Assembly (NCBI GenBank): GCA_037389465.1
Contig: JAZARR010000284.1
Span: forward strand, 62,001 to 126,000
Length of the DNA: 64,000 nt
Direction: 5' to 3'
From: Baylisascaris procyonis
Taxonomy: Eukaryota; Nematoda; Chromadorea; Rhabditida; Ascarididae
The notes under the pieces are model-generated. The model was given only the letters and a program-made list of their open reading frames with translations, was not told where the DNA came from and made no database searches. Positions 12,401 to 28,270 of the stretch are shown in pieces. Within the stretch, counting starts at the first letter, position 1. Each line of letters begins with the position of its first letter. The position numbers were made by a program, and so were the translations under genes.

Positions 12401-15400
12401 CCGCAATATCATCATGTTTTGTGAACTACTCGCCACTTATAGGCATCTAGTTGACACAAACAACCGTTGAATTCACCGCAATATCATCATGTTTTGTGAA
12501 CTACTCGCCACTTATAGGCATCTAGTTGACACAAACAACCGTTGAATTCACCGCAATATCATCATGTTTTGTGAACTACTCGCCACTTATAGGCATCTAG
12601 TTGACACAAACAACCGTTGAATTCACCGCAATATCATCATGTTTTGTGAACTACTCGCCACTTATAGGCATCTAGTTGACACAAACAACCGTTGAATTCA
12701 CCGCAATATCATCATGTTTTGTGAACTACTCGCCACTTATAGGCATCTAGTTGACACAAACAACCGTTGAATTCACCGCAATATCATCATGTTTTGTGAA
12801 CTACTCGCCACTTATAGGCATCTAGTTGACACAAACAACCGTTGAATTCACCGCAATATCATCATGTTTTGTGAACTACTCGCCACTTATAGGCATCTAG
12901 TTGACACAAACAACCGTTGAATTCACCGCAATATCATCATGTTTTGTGAACTACTCGCCACTTATAGGCATCTAGTTGACACAAACAACCGTTGAATTCA
13001 CCGCAATATCATCATGTTTTGTGAACTACTCGCCACTTATAGGCATCTAGTTGACACAAACAACCGTTGAATTCACCGCAATATCATCATGTTTTGTGAA
13101 CTACTCGCCACTTATAGGCATCTAGTTGACACAAACAACCGTTGAATTCACCGCAATATCATCATGTTTTGTGAACTACTCGCCACTTATAGGCATCTAG
13201 TTGACACAAACAACCGTTGAATTCACCGCAATATCATCATGTTTTGTGAACTACTCGCCACTTATAGGCATCTAGTTGACACAAACAACCGTTGAATTCA
13301 CCGCAATATCATCATGTTTTGTGAACTACTCGCCACTTATAGGCATCTAGTTGACACAAACAACCGTTGAATTCACCGCAATATCATCATGTTTTGTGAA
13401 CTACTCGCCACTTATAGGCATCTAGTTGACACAAACAACCGTTGAATTCACCGCAATATCATCATGTTTTGTGAACTACTCGCCACTTATAGGCATCTAG
13501 TTGACACAAACAACCGTTGAATTCACCGCAATATCATCATGTTTTGTGAACTACTCGCCACTTATAGGCATCTAGTTGACACAAACAACCGTTGAATTCA
13601 CCGCAATATCATCATGTTTTGTGAACTACTCGCCACTTATAGGCATCTAGTTGACACAAACAACCGTTGAATTCACCGCAATATCATCATGTTTTGTGAA
13701 CTACTCGCCACTTTAGGCATCTAGTTGACACAAACAACGTTGAATTCACCGCAATATCATCATGTTTTGTGAACTACTCGCCACTTATAGGCATCTAGTT
13801 GACACAAACAACCGTTGAATTCACCGCAATATCATCATGTTTTGTGAACTACTCGCCACTTATAGGCATCTAGTTGACACAAACAACCGTTGAATTCACC
13901 GCAATATCATCATGTTTTGTGAACTACTCGCCACTTATAGGCATCTAGTTGACACAAACAACCGTTGAATTCACCGCAATATCATCATGTTTTGTGAACT
14001 ACTCGCCACTTATAGGCATCTAGTTGACACAAACAACCGTTGAATTCACCGCAATATCATCATGTTTTGTGAACTACTCGCCACTTATAGGCATCTAGTT
14101 GACACAAACAACCGTTGAATTCACCGCAATATCATCATGTTTTGTGAACTACTCGCCACTTATAGGCATCTAGTTGACACAAACAACCGTTGAATTCACC
14201 GCAATATCATCATGTTTTGTGAACTACTCGCCACTTATAGGCATCTAGTTGACACAAACAACCGTTGAATTCACCGCAATATCATCATGTTTTGTGAACT
14301 ACTCGCCACTTATAGGCATCTAGTTGACACAAACAACCGTTGAATTCACCGCAATATCATCATGTTTTGTGAACTACTCGCCACTTATAGGCATCTAGTT
14401 GACACAAACAACCGTTGAATTCACCGCAATATCATCATGTTTTGTGAACTACTCGCCACTTATAGGCATCTAGTTGACACAAACAACCGTTGAATTCACC
14501 GCAATATCATCATGTTTTGTGAACTACTCGCCACTTATAGGCATCTAGTTGACACAAACAACCGTTGAATTCACCGCAATATCATCATGTTTTGTGAACT
14601 ACTCGCCACTTATAGGCATCTAGTTGACACAAACAACCGTTGAATTCACCGCAATATCATCATGTTTTGTGAACTACTCGCCACTTATAGGCATCTAGTT
14701 GACACAAACAACCGTTGAATTCACCGCAATATCATCATGTTTTGTGAACTACTCGCCACTTATAGGCATCTAGTTGACACAAACAACGTTGAATTCACCG
14801 CAATATCATCATGTTTTGTGAACTACTCGCCACTTATAGGCATCTAGTTGACACAAACAACCGTTGAATTCACCGCAATATCATCATGTTTTGTGAACTA
14901 CTCGCCACTTATAGGCATCTAGTTGACACAAACAACCGTTGAATTCACCGCAATATCATCATGTTTTGTGAACTACTCGCCACTTATAGGCATCTAGTTG
15001 ACACAAACAACCGTTGAATTCACCGCAATATCATCATGTTTTGTGAACTACTCGCCACTTATAGGCATCTAGTTGACACAAACAACCGTTGAATTCACCG
15101 CAATATCATCATGTTTTGTGAACTACTCGCCACTTATAGGCATCTAGTTGACACAAACAACCTTGAATTCACCGCAATATCATCATGTTTTGTGAACTAC
15201 TCGCCACTTATAGGCATCTAGTTGACACAAACAACCGTTGAATTCACCGCAATATCATCATGTTTTGTGAACTACTCGCCACTTATAGGCATCTAGTTGA
15301 CACAAACAACCGTTGAATTCACCGCAATATCATCATGTTTTGTGAACTACTCGCCACTTATAGGCATCTAGTTGACACAAACAACCGTTGAATTCACCGC

Positions 15401-16960
15401 AATATCATCATGTTTTGTGAACTACTCGCCACTTATAGGCATCTAGTTGACACAAACAACCGTTGAATTCACCGCAATATCATCATGTTTTGTGAACTAC
15501 TCGCCACTTATAGGCATCTAGTTGACACAAACAACCGTTGAATTCACCGCAATATCATCATGTTTTGTGAACTACTCGCCACTTATAGGCATCTAGTTGA
15601 CACAAACAACCGTTGAATTCACCGCAATATCATCATGTTTTGTGAACTACTCGCCACTTATAGGCATCTAGTTGACACAAACAACCGTTGAATTCACCGC
15701 AATATCATCATGTTTTGTGAACTACTCGCCACTTATAGGCATCTAGTTGACACAAACAACCGTTGAATTCACCGCAATATCATCATGTTTTGTGAACTAC
15801 TCGCCACTTATAGGCATCTAGTTGACACAAACAACCGTTGAATTCACCGCAATATCATCATGTTTTGTGAACTACTCGCCACTTATAGGCATCTAGTTGA
15901 CACAAACAACCGTTGAATTCACCGCAATATCATCATGTTTTGTGAACTACTCGCCACTTATAGGCATCTAGTTGACACAAACAACCGTTGAATTCACCGC
16001 AATATCATCATGTTTTGTGAACTACTCGCCACTTATAGGCATCTAGTTGACACAAACAACCGTTGAATTCACCGCAATATCATCATGTTTTGTGAACTAC
16101 TCGCCACTTATAGGCATCTAGTTGACACAAACAACCTTGAATTCACCGCAATATCATCATGTTTTGTGAACTACTCGCCACTTATAGGCATCTAGTTGAC
16201 ACAAACAACCGTTGAATTCACCGCAATATCATCATGTTTTGTGAACTACTCGCCACTTATAGGCATCTAGTTGACACAAACAACCGTTGAATTCACCGCA
16301 ATATCATCATGTTTTGTGAACTACTCGCCACTTATAGGCATCTAGTTGACACAAACAACCGTTGAATTCACCGCAATATCATCATGTTTTGTGAACTACT
16401 CGCCACTTATAGGCATCTAGTTGACACAAACAACCGTTGAATTCACCGCAATATCATCATGTTTTGTGAACTACTCGCCACTTATAGGCATCTAGTTGAC
16501 ACAAACAACCGTTGAATTCACCGCAATATCATCATGTTTTGTGAACTACTCGCCACTTATAGGCATCTAGTTGACACAAACAACCGTTGAATTCACCGCA
16601 ATATCATCATGTTTTGTGAACTACTCGCCACTTATAGGCATCTAGTTGACACAAACAACCGTTGAATTCACCGCAATATCATCATGTTTTGTGAACTACT
16701 CGCCACTTATAGGCATCTAGTTGACACAAACAACCGTTGAATTCACCGCAATATCATCATGTTTTGTGAACTACTCGCCACTTATAGGCATCTAGTTGAC
16801 ACAAACAACCGTTGAATTCACCGCAATATCATCATGTTTTGTGAACTACTCGCCACTTATAGGCATCTAGTTGACACAAACAACCGTTGAATTCACCGCA
16901 ATATCATCATGTTTTGTGAACTACTCGCCACTTATAGGCATCTAGTTGACACAACAACGT
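9408..16960 (-). repeat. Near-uniform proximal reverse arm
   Basis: About 100 units with only a handful of differences. C11 is deleted near 10,069, 15,163 and 16,135. A G75T change lies near 10,380, a 2-bp deletion near 10,694 and a 1-bp deletion near 11,010. A T38-deleted/G13-deleted unit lies at about 13,712-13,741. A single deletion lies near 14,787 and a double one near 16,951-16,960. All but the G75T change are indels. The first eight or so units beside the flip are perfect, in contrast to the decayed units on its other side. Confidence 0.88.
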
Positions 16961-19900
16961 TGAATTCACCGCAATATCATCATGTTTTGTGAACTACTCG
17001 CCACTTATAGGCATCTAGTTGACACAAACAACCGTTGAATTCACCGCAATATCATCATGTTTTGTGAACTACTCGCCACTTATAGGCATCTAGTTGACAC
17101 AAACAACCGTTGAATTCACCGCAATATCATCATGTTTTGTGAACTACTCGCCACTTATAGGCATCTAGTTGACACAAACAACCGTTGAATTCACCGCAAT
17201 ATCATCATGTTTTGTGAACTACTCGCCACTTATAGGCATCTAGTTGACACAAACAACCGTTGAATTCACCGCAATATCATCATGTTTTGTGAACTACTCG
17301 CCACTTATAGGCATCTAGTTGACACAAACAACCGTTGAATTCACCGCAATATCATCATGTTTTGTGAACTACTCGCCACTTATAGGCATCTAGTTGACAC
17401 AAACAACCGTTGAATTCACCGCAATATCATCATGTTTTGTGAACTACTCGCCACTTATAGGCATCTAGTTGACACAAACAACCGTTGAATTCACCGCAAT
17501 ATCATCATGTTTTGTGAACTACTCGCCACTTATAGGCATCTAGTTGACACAAACAACCGTTGAATTCACCGCAATATCATCATGTTTTGTGAACTACTCG
17601 CCACTTATAGGCATCTAGTTGACACAAACAACCGTTGAATTCACCGCAATATCATCATGTTTTGTGAACTACTCGCCACTTATAGGCATCTAGTTGACAC
17701 AAACAACCGTTGAATTCACCGCAATATCATCATGTTTTGTGAACTACTCGCCACTTATAGGCATCTAGTTGACACAAACAACCGTTGAATTCACCGCAAT
17801 ATCATCATGTTTTGTGAACTACTCGCCACTTATAGGCATCTAGTTGACACAAACAACCGTTGAATTCACCGCAATATCATCATGTTTTGTGAACTACTCG
17901 CCACTTATAGGCATCTAGTTGACACAAACAACCGTTGAATTCACCGCAATATCATCATGTTTTGTGAACTACTCGCCACTTATAGGCATCTAGTTGACAC
18001 AAACAACCGTTGAATTCACCGCAATATCATCATGTTTTGTGAACTACTCGCCACTTATAGGCATCTAGTTGACACAAACAACCGTTGAATTCACCGCAAT
18101 ATCATCATGTTTTGTGAACTACTCGCCACTTATAGGCATCTAGTTGACACAAACAACCGTTGAATTCACCGCAATATCATCATGTTTTGTGAACTACTCG
18201 CCACTTATAGGCATCTAGTTGACACAAACAACCGTTGAATTCACCGCAATATCATCATGTTTTGTGAACTACTCGCCACTTATAGGCATCTAGTTGACAC
18301 AAACAACCGTTGAATTCACCGCAATATCATCATGTTTTGTGAACTACTCGCCACTTATAGGCATCTAGTTGACACAAACAACCGTTGAATTCACCGCAAT
18401 ATCATCATGTTTTGTGAACTACTCGCCACTTATAGGCATCTAGTTGACACAAACAACCGTTGAATTCACCGCAATATCATCATGTTTTGTGAACTACTCG
18501 CCACTTATAGGCATCTAGTTGACACAAACAACCGTTGAATTCACCGCAATATCATCATGTTTTGTGAACTACTCGCCACTTATAGGCATCTAGTTGACAC
18601 AAACAACCGTTGAATTCACCGCAATATCATCATGTTTTGTGAACTACTCGCCACTTATAGGCATCTAGTTGACACAAACAACCGTTGAATTCACCGCAAT
18701 ATCATCATGTTTTGTGAACTACTCGCCACTTATAGGCATCTAGTTGACACAAACAACCGTTGAATTCACCGCAATATCATCATGTTTTGTGAACTACTCG
18801 CCACTTATAGGCATCTAGTTGACACAAACAACCGTTGAATTCACCGCAATATCATCATGTTTTGTGAACTACTCGCCACTTATAGGCATCTAGTTGACAC
18901 AAACAACCGTTGAATTCACCGCAATATCATCATGTTTTGTGAACTACTCGCCACTTATAGGCATCTAGTTGACACAAACAACCGTTGAATTCACCGCAAT
19001 ATCATCATGTTTTGTGAACTACTCGCCACTTATAGGCATCTAGTTGACACAAACAACCGTTGAATTCACCGCAATATCATCATGTTTTGTGAACTACTCG
19101 CCACTTATAGGCATCTAGTTGACACAAACAACCGTTGAATTCACCGCAATATCATCATGTTTTGTGAACTACTCGCCACTTATAGGCATCTAGTTGACAC
19201 AAACAACCGTTGAATTCACCGCAATATCATCATGTTTTGTGAACTACTCGCCACTTATAGGCATCTAGTTGACACAAACAACCGTTGAATTCACCGCAAT
19301 ATCATCATGTTTTGTGAACTACTCGCCACTTATAGGCATCTAGTTGACACAAACAACCGTTGAATTCACCGCAATATCATCATGTTTTGTGAACTACTCG
19401 CCACTTATAGGCATCTAGTTGACACAAACAACCGTTGAATTCACCGCAATATCATCATGTTTTGTGAACTACTCGCCACTTATAGGCATCTAGTTGACAC
19501 AAACAACCGTTGAATTCACCGCAATATCATCATGTTTTGTGAACTACTCGCCACTTATAGGCATCTAGTTGACACAAACAACCGTTGAATTCACCGCAAT
19601 ATCATCATGTTTTGTGAACTACTCGCCACTTATAGGCATCTAGTTGACACAAACAACCGTTGAATTCACCGCAATATCATCATGTTTTGTGAACTACTCG
19701 CCACTTATAGGCATCTAGTTGACACAAACAACCGTTGAATTCACCGCAATATCATCATGTTTTGTGAACTACTCGCCACTTATAGGCATCTAGTTGACAC
19801 AAACAACCGTTGAATTCACCGCAATATCATCATGTTTTGTGAACTACTCGCCACTTATAGGCATCTAGTTGACACAAACAACCGTTGAATTCACCGCAAT

Positions 19901-22900
19901 ATCATCATGTTTTGTGAACTACTCGCCACTTATAGGCATCTAGTTGACACAAACAACCGTTGAATTCACCGCAATATCATCATGTTTTGTGAACTACTCG
20001 CCACTTATAGGCATCTAGTTGACACAAACAACCGTTGAATTCACCGCAATATCATCATGTTTTGTGAACTACTCGCCACTTATAGGCATCTAGTTGACAC
20101 AAACAACCGTTGAATTCACCGCAATATCATCATGTTTTGTGAACTACTCGCCACTTATAGGCATCTAGTTGACACAAACAACCGTTGAATTCACCGCAAT
20201 ATCATCATGTTTTGTGAACTACTCGCCACTTATAGGCATCTAGTTGACACAAACAACCGTTGAATTCACCGCAATATCATCATGTTTTGTGAACTACTCG
20301 CCACTTATAGGCATCTAGTTGACACAAACAACCGTTGAATTCACCGCAATATCATCATGTTTTGTGAACTACTCGCCACTTATAGGCATCTAGTTGACAC
20401 AAACAACCGTTGAATTCACCGCAATATCATCATGTTTTGTGAACTACTCGCCACTTATAGGCATCTAGTTGACACAAACAACCGTTGAATTCACCGCAAT
20501 ATCATCATGTTTTGTGAACTACTCGCCACTTATAGGCATCTAGTTGACACAAACAACCGTTGAATTCACCGCAATATCATCATGTTTTGTGAACTACTCG
20601 CCACTTATAGGCATCTAGTTGACACAAACAACCGTTGAATTCACCGCAATATCATCATGTTTTGTGAACTACTCGCCACTTATAGGCATCTAGTTGACAC
20701 AAACAACCGTTGAATTCACCGCAATATCATCATGTTTTGTGAACTACTCGCCACTTATAGGCATCTAGTTGACACAAACAACCGTTGAATTCACCGCAAT
20801 ATCATCATGTTTTGTGAACTACTCGCCACTTATAGGCATCTAGTTGACACAAACAACCGTTGAATTCACCGCAATATCATCATGTTTTGTGAACTACTCG
20901 CCACTTATAGGCATCTAGTTGACACAAACAACCGTTGAATTCACCGCAATATCATCATGTTTTGTGAACTACTCGCCACTTATAGGCATCTAGTTGACAC
21001 AAACAACCGTTGAATTCACCGCAATATCATCATGTTTTGTGAACTACTCGCCACTTATAGGCATCTAGTTGACACAAACAACCGTTGAATTCACCGCAAT
21101 ATCATCATGTTTTGTGAACTACTCGCCACTTATAGGCATCTAGTTGACACAAACAACCGTTGAATTCACCGCAATATCATCATGTTTTGTGAACTACTCG
21201 CCACTTATAGGCATCTAGTTGACACAAACAACCGTTGAATTCACCGCAATATCATCATGTTTTGTGAACTACTCGCCACTTATAGGCATCTAGTTGACAC
21301 AAACAACCGTTGAATTCACCGCAATATCATCATGTTTTGTGAACTACTCGCCACTTATAGGCATCTAGTTGACACAAACAACCGTTGAATTCACCGCAAT
21401 ATCATCATGTTTTGTGAACTACTCGCCACTTATAGGCATCTAGTTGACACAAACAACCGTTGAATTCACCGCAATATCATCATGTTTTGTGAACTACTCG
21501 CCACTTATAGGCATCTAGTTGACACAAACAACCGTTGAATTCACCGCAATATCATCATGTTTTGTGAACTACTCGCCACTTATAGGCATCTAGTTGACAC
21601 AAACAACCGTTGAATTCACCGCAATATCATCATGTTTTGTGAACTACTCGCCACTTATAGGCATCTAGTTGACACAAACAACCGTTGAATTCACCGCAAT
21701 ATCATCATGTTTTGTGAACTACTCGCCACTTATAGGCATCTAGTTGACACAAACAACCGTTGAATTCACCGCAATATCATCATGTTTTGTGAACTACTCG
21801 CCACTTATAGGCATCTAGTTGACACAAACAACCGTTGAATTCACCGCAATATCATCATGTTTTGTGAACTACTCGCCACTTATAGGCATCTAGTTGACAC
21901 AAACAACCGTTGAATTCACCGCAATATCATCATGTTTTGTGAACTACTCGCCACTTATAGGCATCTAGTTGACACAAACAACCGTTGAATTCACCGCAAT
22001 ATCATCATGTTTTGTGAACTACTCGCCACTTATAGGCATCTAGTTGACACAAACAACCGTTGAATTCACCGCAATATCATCATGTTTTGTGAACTACTCG
22101 CCACTTATAGGCATCTAGTTGACACAAACAACCGTTGAATTCACCGCAATATCATCATGTTTTGTGAACTACTCGCCACTTATAGGCATCTAGTTGACAC
22201 AAACAACCGTTGAATTCACCGCAATATCATCATGTTTTGTGAACTACTCGCCACTTATAGGCATCTAGTTGACACAAACAACCGTTGAATTCACCGCAAT
22301 ATCATCATGTTTTGTGAACTACTCGCCACTTATAGGCATCTAGTTGACACAAACAACCGTTGAATTCACCGCAATATCATCATGTTTTGTGAACTACTCG
22401 CCACTTATAGGCATCTAGTTGACACAAACAACCGTTGAATTCACCGCAATATCATCATGTTTTGTGAACTACTCGCCACTTATAGGCATCTAGTTGACAC
22501 AAACAACCGTTGAATTCACCGCAATATCATCATGTTTTGTGAACTACTCGCCACTTATAGGCATCTAGTTGACACAAACAACCGTTGAATTCACCGCAAT
22601 ATCATCATGTTTTGTGAACTACTCGCCACTTATAGGCATCTAGTTGACACAAACAACCGTTGAATTCACCGCAATATCATCATGTTTTGTGAACTACTCG
22701 CCACTTATAGGCATCTAGTTGACACAAACAACCGTTGAATTCACCGCAATATCATCATGTTTTGTGAACTACTCGCCACTTATAGGCATCTAGTTGACAC
22801 AAACAACCGTTGAATTCACCGCAATATCATCATGTTTTGTGAACTACTCGCCACTTATAGGCATCTAGTTGACACAAACAACCGTTGAATTCACCGCAAT

Positions 22901-25900
22901 ATCATCATGTTTTGTGAACTACTCGCCACTTATAGGCATCTAGTTGACACAAACAACCGTTGAATTCACCGCAATATCATCATGTTTTGTGAACTACTCG
23001 CCACTTATAGGCATCTAGTTGACACAAACAACCGTTGAATTCACCGCAATATCATCATGTTTTGTGAACTACTCGCCACTTATAGGCATCTAGTTGACAC
23101 AAACAACCGTTGAATTCACCGCAATATCATCATGTTTTGTGAACTACTCGCCACTTATAGGCATCTAGTTGACACAAACAACCGTTGAATTCACCGCAAT
23201 ATCATCATGTTTTGTGAACTACTCGCCACTTATAGGCATCTAGTTGACACAAACAACCGTTGAATTCACCGCAATATCATCATGTTTTGTGAACTACTCG
23301 CCACTTATAGGCATCTAGTTGACACAAACAACCGTTGAATTCACCGCAATATCATCATGTTTTGTGAACTACTCGCCACTTATAGGCATCTAGTTGACAC
23401 AAACAACCGTTGAATTCACCGCAATATCATCATGTTTTGTGAACTACTCGCCACTTATAGGCATCTAGTTGACACAAACAACCGTTGAATTCACCGCAAT
23501 ATCATCATGTTTTGTGAACTACTCGCCACTTATAGGCATCTAGTTGACACAAACAACCGTTGAATTCACCGCAATATCATCATGTTTTGTGAACTACTCG
23601 CCACTTATAGGCATCTAGTTGACACAAACAACCGTTGAATTCACCGCAATATCATCATGTTTTGTGAACTACTCGCCACTTATAGGCATCTAGTTGACAC
23701 AAACAACCGTTGAATTCACCGCAATATCATCATGTTTTGTGAACTACTCGCCACTTATAGGCATCTAGTTGACACAAACAACCGTTGAATTCACCGCAAT
23801 ATCATCATGTTTTGTGAACTACTCGCCACTTATAGGCATCTAGTTGACACAAACAACCGTTGAATTCACCGCAATATCATCATGTTTTGTGAACTACTCG
23901 CCACTTATAGGCATCTAGTTGACACAAACAACCGTTGAATTCACCGCAATATCATCATGTTTTGTGAACTACTCGCCACTTATAGGCATCTAGTTGACAC
24001 AAACAACCGTTGAATTCACCGCAATATCATCATGTTTTGTGAACTACTCGCCACTTATAGGCATCTAGTTGACACAAACAACCGTTGAATTCACCGCAAT
24101 ATCATCATGTTTTGTGAACTACTCGCCACTTATAGGCATCTAGTTGACACAAACAACCGTTGAATTCACCGCAATATCATCATGTTTTGTGAACTACTCG
24201 CCACTTATAGGCATCTAGTTGACACAAACAACCGTTGAATTCACCGCAATATCATCATGTTTTGTGAACTACTCGCCACTTATAGGCATCTAGTTGACAC
24301 AAACAACCGTTGAATTCACCGCAATATCATCATGTTTTGTGAACTACTCGCCACTTATAGGCATCTAGTTGACACAAACAACCGTTGAATTCACCGCAAT
24401 ATCATCATGTTTTGTGAACTACTCGCCACTTATAGGCATCTAGTTGACACAAACAACCGTTGAATTCACCGCAATATCATCATGTTTTGTGAACTACTCG
24501 CCACTTATAGGCATCTAGTTGACACAAACAACCGTTGAATTCACCGCAATATCATCATGTTTTGTGAACTACTCGCCACTTATAGGCATCTAGTTGACAC
24601 AAACAACCGTTGAATTCACCGCAATATCATCATGTTTTGTGAACTACTCGCCACTTATAGGCATCTAGTTGACACAAACAACCGTTGAATTCACCGCAAT
24701 ATCATCATGTTTTGTGAACTACTCGCCACTTATAGGCATCTAGTTGACACAAACAACCGTTGAATTCACCGCAATATCATCATGTTTTGTGAACTACTCG
24801 CCACTTATAGGCATCTAGTTGACACAAACAACCGTTGAATTCACCGCAATATCATCATGTTTTGTGAACTACTCGCCACTTATAGGCATCTAGTTGACAC
24901 AAACAACCGTTGAATTCACCGCAATATCATCATGTTTTGTGAACTACTCGCCACTTATAGGCATCTAGTTGACACAAACAACCGTTGAATTCACCGCAAT
25001 ATCATCATGTTTTGTGAACTACTCGCCACTTATAGGCATCTAGTTGACACAAACAACCGTTGAATTCACCGCAATATCATCATGTTTTGTGAACTACTCG
25101 CCACTTATAGGCATCTAGTTGACACAAACAACCGTTGAATTCACCGCAATATCATCATGTTTTGTGAACTACTCGCCACTTATAGGCATCTAGTTGACAC
25201 AAACAACCGTTGAATTCACCGCAATATCATCATGTTTTGTGAACTACTCGCCACTTATAGGCATCTAGTTGACACAAACAACCGTTGAATTCACCGCAAT
25301 ATCATCATGTTTTGTGAACTACTCGCCACTTATAGGCATCTAGTTGACACAAACAACCGTTGAATTCACCGCAATATCATCATGTTTTGTGAACTACTCG
25401 CCACTTATAGGCATCTAGTTGACACAAACAACCGTTGAATTCACCGCAATATCATCATGTTTTGTGAACTACTCGCCACTTATAGGCATCTAGTTGACAC
25501 AAACAACCGTTGAATTCACCGCAATATCATCATGTTTTGTGAACTACTCGCCACTTATAGGCATCTAGTTGACACAAACAACCGTTGAATTCACCGCAAT
25601 ATCATCATGTTTTGTGAACTACTCGCCACTTATAGGCATCTAGTTGACACAAACAACCGTTGAATTCACCGCAATATCATCATGTTTTGTGAACTACTCG
25701 CCACTTATAGGCATCTAGTTGACACAAACAACCGTTGAATTCACCGCAATATCATCATGTTTTGTGAACTACTCGCCACTTATAGGCATCTAGTTGACAC
25801 AAACAACCGTTGAATTCACCGCAATATCATCATGTTTTGTGAACTACTCGCCACTTATAGGCATCTAGTTGACACAAACAACCGTTGAATTCACCGCAAT

Positions 25901-26333
25901 ATCATCATGTTTTGTGAACTACTCGCCACTTATAGGCATCTAGTTGACACAAACAACCGTTGAATTCACCGCAATATCATCATGTTTTGTGAACTACTCG
26001 CCACTTATAGGCATCTAGTTGACACAAACAACCGTTGAATTCACCGCAATATCATCATGTTTTGTGAACTACTCGCCACTTATAGGCATCTAGTTGACAC
26101 AAACAACCGTTGAATTCACCGCAATATCATCATGTTTTGTGAACTACTCGCCACTTATAGGCATCTAGTTGACACAAACAACCGTTGAATTCACCGCAAT
26201 ATCATCATGTTTTGTGAACTACTCGCCACTTATAGGCATCTAGTTGACACAAACAACCGTTGAATTCACCGCAATATCATCATGTTTTGTGAACTACTCG
26301 CCACTTATAGGCATCTAGTTGACACAAACAACC
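16961..26333 (-). repeat. Invariant block of about 125 units
   Basis: From the double deletion at 16,951-16,960 to the next C11 deletion at about 26,333 I see no substitution or length change. The phase of 16,981 recurs at 26,281, exactly 124 x 75 bp later. Known satellite dynamics would read this as the youngest amplified core. An assembler copying one consensus over a collapsed or uncertain stretch would look the same. The true copy number is therefore uncertain. Confidence 0.88.
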
Positions 26334-28270
26334 TTGAATTCACCGCAATATCATCATGTTTTGTGAACTACTCGCCACTTATAGGCATCTAGTTGACACA
26401 AACAACCGTTGAATTCACCGCAATATCATCATGTTTTGTGAACTACTCGCCACTTATAGGCATCTAGTTGACACAAACAACCGTTGAATTCACCGCAATA
26501 TCATCATGTTTTGTGAACTACTCGCCACTTATAGGCATCTAGTTGACACAAACAACCGTTGAATTCACCGCAATATCATCATGTTTTGTGAACTACTCGC
26601 CACTTATAGGCATCTAGTTGACACAAACAACCGTTGAATTCACCGCAATATCATCATGTTTTGTGAACTACTCGCCACTTATAGGCATCTAGTTGACACA
26701 AACAACCGTTGAATTCACCGCAATATCATCATGTTTTGTGAACTACTCGCCACTTATAGGCATCTAGTTGACACAAACAACCGTTGAATTCACCGCAATA
26801 TCATCATGTTTTGTGAACTACTCGCCACTTATAGGCATCTAGTTGACACAAACAACCGTTGAATTCACCGCAATATCATCATGTTTTGTGAACTACTCGC
26901 CACTTATAGGCATCTAGTTGACACAAACAACCGTTGAATTCACCGCAATATCATCATGTTTTGTGAACTACTCGCCACTTATAGGCATCTAGTTGACACA
27001 AACAACCGTTGAATTCACCGCAATATCATCATGTTTTGTGAACTACTCGCCACTTATAGGCATCTAGTTGACACAAACAACCGTTGAATTCACCGCAATA
27101 TCATCATGTTTTGTGAACTACTCGCCACTTATAGGCATCTAGTTGACACAAACAACCGTTGAATTCACCGCAATATCATCATGTTTTGTGAACTACTCGC
27201 CACTTATAGGCATCTAGTTGACACAAACAACCGTTGAATTCACCGCAATATCATCATGTTTTGTGAACTACTCGCCACTTATAGGCATCTAGTTGACACA
27301 AACAACCGTTGAATTCACCGCAATATCATCATGTTTTGTGAACTACTCGCCACTTATAGGCATCTAGTTGACACAAACAACCGTTGAATTCACCGCAATA
27401 TCATCATGTTTTGTGAACTACTCGCCACTTATAGGCATCTAGTTGACACAAACAACCGTTGAATTCACCGCAATATCATCATGTTTTGTGAACTACTCGC
27501 CACTTATAGGCATCTAGTTGACACAAACAACCGTTGAATTCACCGCAATATCATCATGTTTTGTGAACTACTCGCCACTTATAGGCATCTAGTTGACACA
27601 AACAACCGTTGAATTCACCGCAATATCATCATGTTTTGTGAACTACTCGCCACTTATAGGCATCTAGTTGACACAAACAACCGTTGAATTCACCGCAATA
27701 TCATCATGTTTTGTGAACTACTCGCCACTTATAGGCATCTAGTTGACACAAACAACCGTTGAATTCACCGCAATATCATCATGTTTTGTGAACTACTCGC
27801 CACTTATAGGCATCTAGTTGACACAAACAACCGTTGAATTCACCGCAATATCATCATGTTTTGTGAACTACTCGCCACTTATAGGCATCTAGTTGACACA
27901 AACAACCTTGAATTCACCGCAATATCATCATGTTTTGTGAACTACTCGCCACTTATAGGCATCTAGTTGACACAAACAACCGTTGAATTCACCGCAATAT
28001 CATCATGTTTTGTGAACTACTCGCCACTTATAGGCATCTAGTTGACACAAACAACCTTGAATTCACCGCAATATCATCATGTTTTGTGAACTACTCGCCA
28101 CTTATAGGCATCTAGTTGACACAAACAACCGTTGAATTCACCGCAATATCATCATGTTTTGTGAACTACTCGCCACTTATAGGCATCTAGTTGACACAAA
28201 CAACCGTTGAATTCACCGCAATATCATCATGTTTTGTGAACTACTCGCCACTTATAGGCATCTAGTTGAC
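26334..28270 (-). repeat. Outer margin of the homogenised block
   Basis: Consensus units with isolated single-base deletions at C11 (near 26,333, 27,906 and 28,057), without the linked T19C that marks a full B unit. It ends where the first full B unit (CGAACAACCTTG) appears at about 28,272. Confidence 0.8.

Noticed and set aside
1..18800. Fold-back read artefact at the flip
   Set aside because: A fold-back of one molecule would give mirror-image variants on both sides. Here the left side is decayed and the right side perfect. An assembly misjoin remains possible and is noted under the flip.
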